Shown here: positions 48,888 through 49,745 of the stretch, piece by piece
Position numbering within the stretch: the stretch's first letter is position 1
How the letters are laid out: the number at the start of each line of letters is the position of its first letter
Source: Ancylobacter sonchi
GTDB taxonomy: Bacteria; Pseudomonadota; Alphaproteobacteria; Rhizobiales; Xanthobacteraceae
Length of the DNA: 49,745 bases
Reading direction: 5' to 3'
NCBI RefSeq assembly: GCF_018390695.1
Contig: NZ_JAHBGF010000031.1
Coordinates: 1-49,745, forward strand
Notes under the pieces: model-generated
The model's database searches: none
The model's input: only the letters and a program-made list of their open reading frames with translations
Told to the model about the DNA's origin: nothing
Made by a program: the position numbers and the translations under genes

Positions 48888-49741
48888 TGACCGAGCCCGC
48901 CGACGCCCGTCCCTTGCTCCTTACCGGTGCCGCCGGCGCGCTTGGCCGCATGCTCGCCGGGAAGCTGGCACGACCCGACCGCCCGCTGGTGCTCAGCGAT
49001 ATTATCGAGCCGGCTTATGATTTACCGGAGAATACGCGCTTCATCGCCGCCGACCTCGCCGATCGCGCAGCGGTCATCCGGCTCGGCGCGGATTTTTCCG
49101 CGGTGCTGCATTTCGGCGCGGCATCGACCGAGCGGGATTTCGAGGACATCCTCGGACCTAACATCCTCGGTCCGCATCACATTTTCGACCTCGCCCGTGC
49201 CAGCCGGGCGCGGGTAATCTTCGCCTCCTCGAACCACGCCATCGGCTTTCATCGCCGAGGTGAAATGCTCGACGAGGACTGCGACCTGCGCCCGGACGGC
49301 TATTACGGATTGAGCAAGGCCTATGGCGAGTTGCTGGCCCGGCTCTACTGGGACAAGCACGGGCTGGAAAGCCTGTCGATCCGTATCGGCAGCTGCATCG
49401 AGCGGCCGACGGATATCCGGCATTTGTCGACGTGGCAGAGTTATGGGGATTTGGTTCGGTTGGTTGAAGCGGGGTTGTCGACTGCTGCGCTCGGGTGCCG
49501 GATTGCGTGGGGCGTATCGGCGAACGCGCGCTCATGGTGGGTACGCCATGACGAGGCGATGGGTGGGGCACCTCTCGACGATGCCGAGCCCTATGCCGAC
49601 GCGGTAGTGCCGGGGGCGGCAGAGACCGACGAAGTCTCGGCGCGTTATCAGGGTGGGACGTTCTGTGCGTCGGGCTATGACCGGGCGGAGTTTGGGCCGG
49701 AGGAGGTTTTCGGCTGGCGGACGGCGGCGCGGCGATCATGA
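48884..49741 (+). CDS. udh: Uronate dehydrogenase (NAD-dependent)
   Basis: 285 aa extended-SDR. Oxidises galacturonate or glucuronate to the aldarolactone with NAD+. 'LLLTGAAGALGRMLAGKL' (GxxGxxG), 'VLHFGAASTERDFEDILGPN' and 'RVIFASSNHAIGFHRRGEML' lead into the catalytic YxxxK 'YYGLSKAYGELLARLYWDKH'. 'IRIGSCIERPTDIRHLSTW' and 'WGVSANARSWW' are the Udh family blocks. ATG at 48884 overlaps the lactonase stop; ATG 48887 is equally possible. The last ~300 bases are richer in G and T, with different codon use. Confidence 0.92.
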   Translation: MMTEPADARPLLLTGAAGALGRMLAGKLARPDRPLVLSDIIEPAYDLPENTRFIAADLADRAAVIRLGADFSAVLHFGAASTERDFEDILGPNILGPHHIFDLARASRARVIFASSNHAIGFHRRGEMLDEDCDLRPDGYYGLSKAYGELLARLYWDKHGLESLSIRIGSCIERPTDIRHLSTWQSYGDLVRLVEAGLSTAALGCRIAWGVSANARSWWVRHDEAMGGAPLDDAEPYADAVVPGAAETDEVSARYQGGTFCASGYDRAEFGPEEVFGWRTAARRS

Positions 49742-49745
49742 GCCG
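49738..49745 (+). CDS. Possible start of the next operon gene (cut by window edge)
   Basis: ATGAGCCG, with the ATG overlapping the udh stop by four bases, as at most joins in this operon. Only two codons and a bit are present, so the product is unknown. Confidence 0.35.

Overview
The window is GC-rich DNA with short intergenic gaps, many 1-14 base stop/start overlaps and a cellulose operon of the type found in rhizobia and Agrobacterium. It points to an alphaproteobacterium of the order Hyphomicrobiales. A Xanthobacteraceae-like methylotroph or autotroph (Ancylobacter/Starkeya type) is my best guess, but this is inference from gene content only.

Layout. (1) 1-6.3 kb: the start of pntA (cut by the window edge), pyruvate kinase with a bidirectional terminator, a Hint-domain protein, a LuxR-type regulator, and an aldo/keto reductase divergent from its LysR-type regulator. 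(2) 6.3-17.9 kb: an ABC-F ATPase, then a cellulose locus with bcsN divergent from bcsA-bcsB-bcsZ-bcsK. There is no bcsC or bcsD, which matches the type III bcs arrangement. (3) 17.9-23.9 kb: an accessory-looking stretch with a Na/phosphate cotransporter family protein, two more Hint-domain paralogues, an orphan periplasmic binding protein between them, and about 0.5 kb of unexplained sequence directly 3' of the selenocysteine tRNA gene. (4) 23.9-36.6 kb: a compact selenocysteine and formate dehydrogenase locus. On the minus strand it runs fdoG-fdoH-fdoI-fdhE-selA-selB-selC, and fdoG carries an in-frame UGA with a SECIS-like hairpin. On the plus strand are a TlpA-like thioredoxin, a transglutaminase-like protein and selD. 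(5) 36.6-41.5 kb: small regulator/enzyme pairs (HxlR with a YtfG-like oxidoreductase, a cupin, LysR with an MFS exporter, TetR). (6) 41.5-49.7 kb: hexuronate use, with a TRAP transporter (dctPQM), an FAH-family protein, a GntR/FCD regulator, kduI, kduD, an SMP-30 lactonase and uronate dehydrogenase.

How the parts work together. The FDH block encodes a periplasmic, menaquinone- or ubiquinone-linked formate dehydrogenase (catalytic FdoG, Fe-S FdoH, cytochrome b FdoI) with its maturation factor FdhE. All four Sec genes needed to make its selenocysteine (selA, selB, selC, selD) lie in the same 13 kb. The selB reading frame ends inside selC, and a strong hairpin sits just before the tRNA 5' end, so selB translation and tRNA processing are physically linked. 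The uronate block combines import (TRAP), oxidation to aldaric acid (Udh and lactonase) and the KduI/KduD route to 2-keto-3-deoxygluconate. Candidate operator sequences precede dctP and lie between the FAH gene and the GntR gene.

Coordinates and starts were read by eye, with no searches run. Family assignments rest on recognised motifs.
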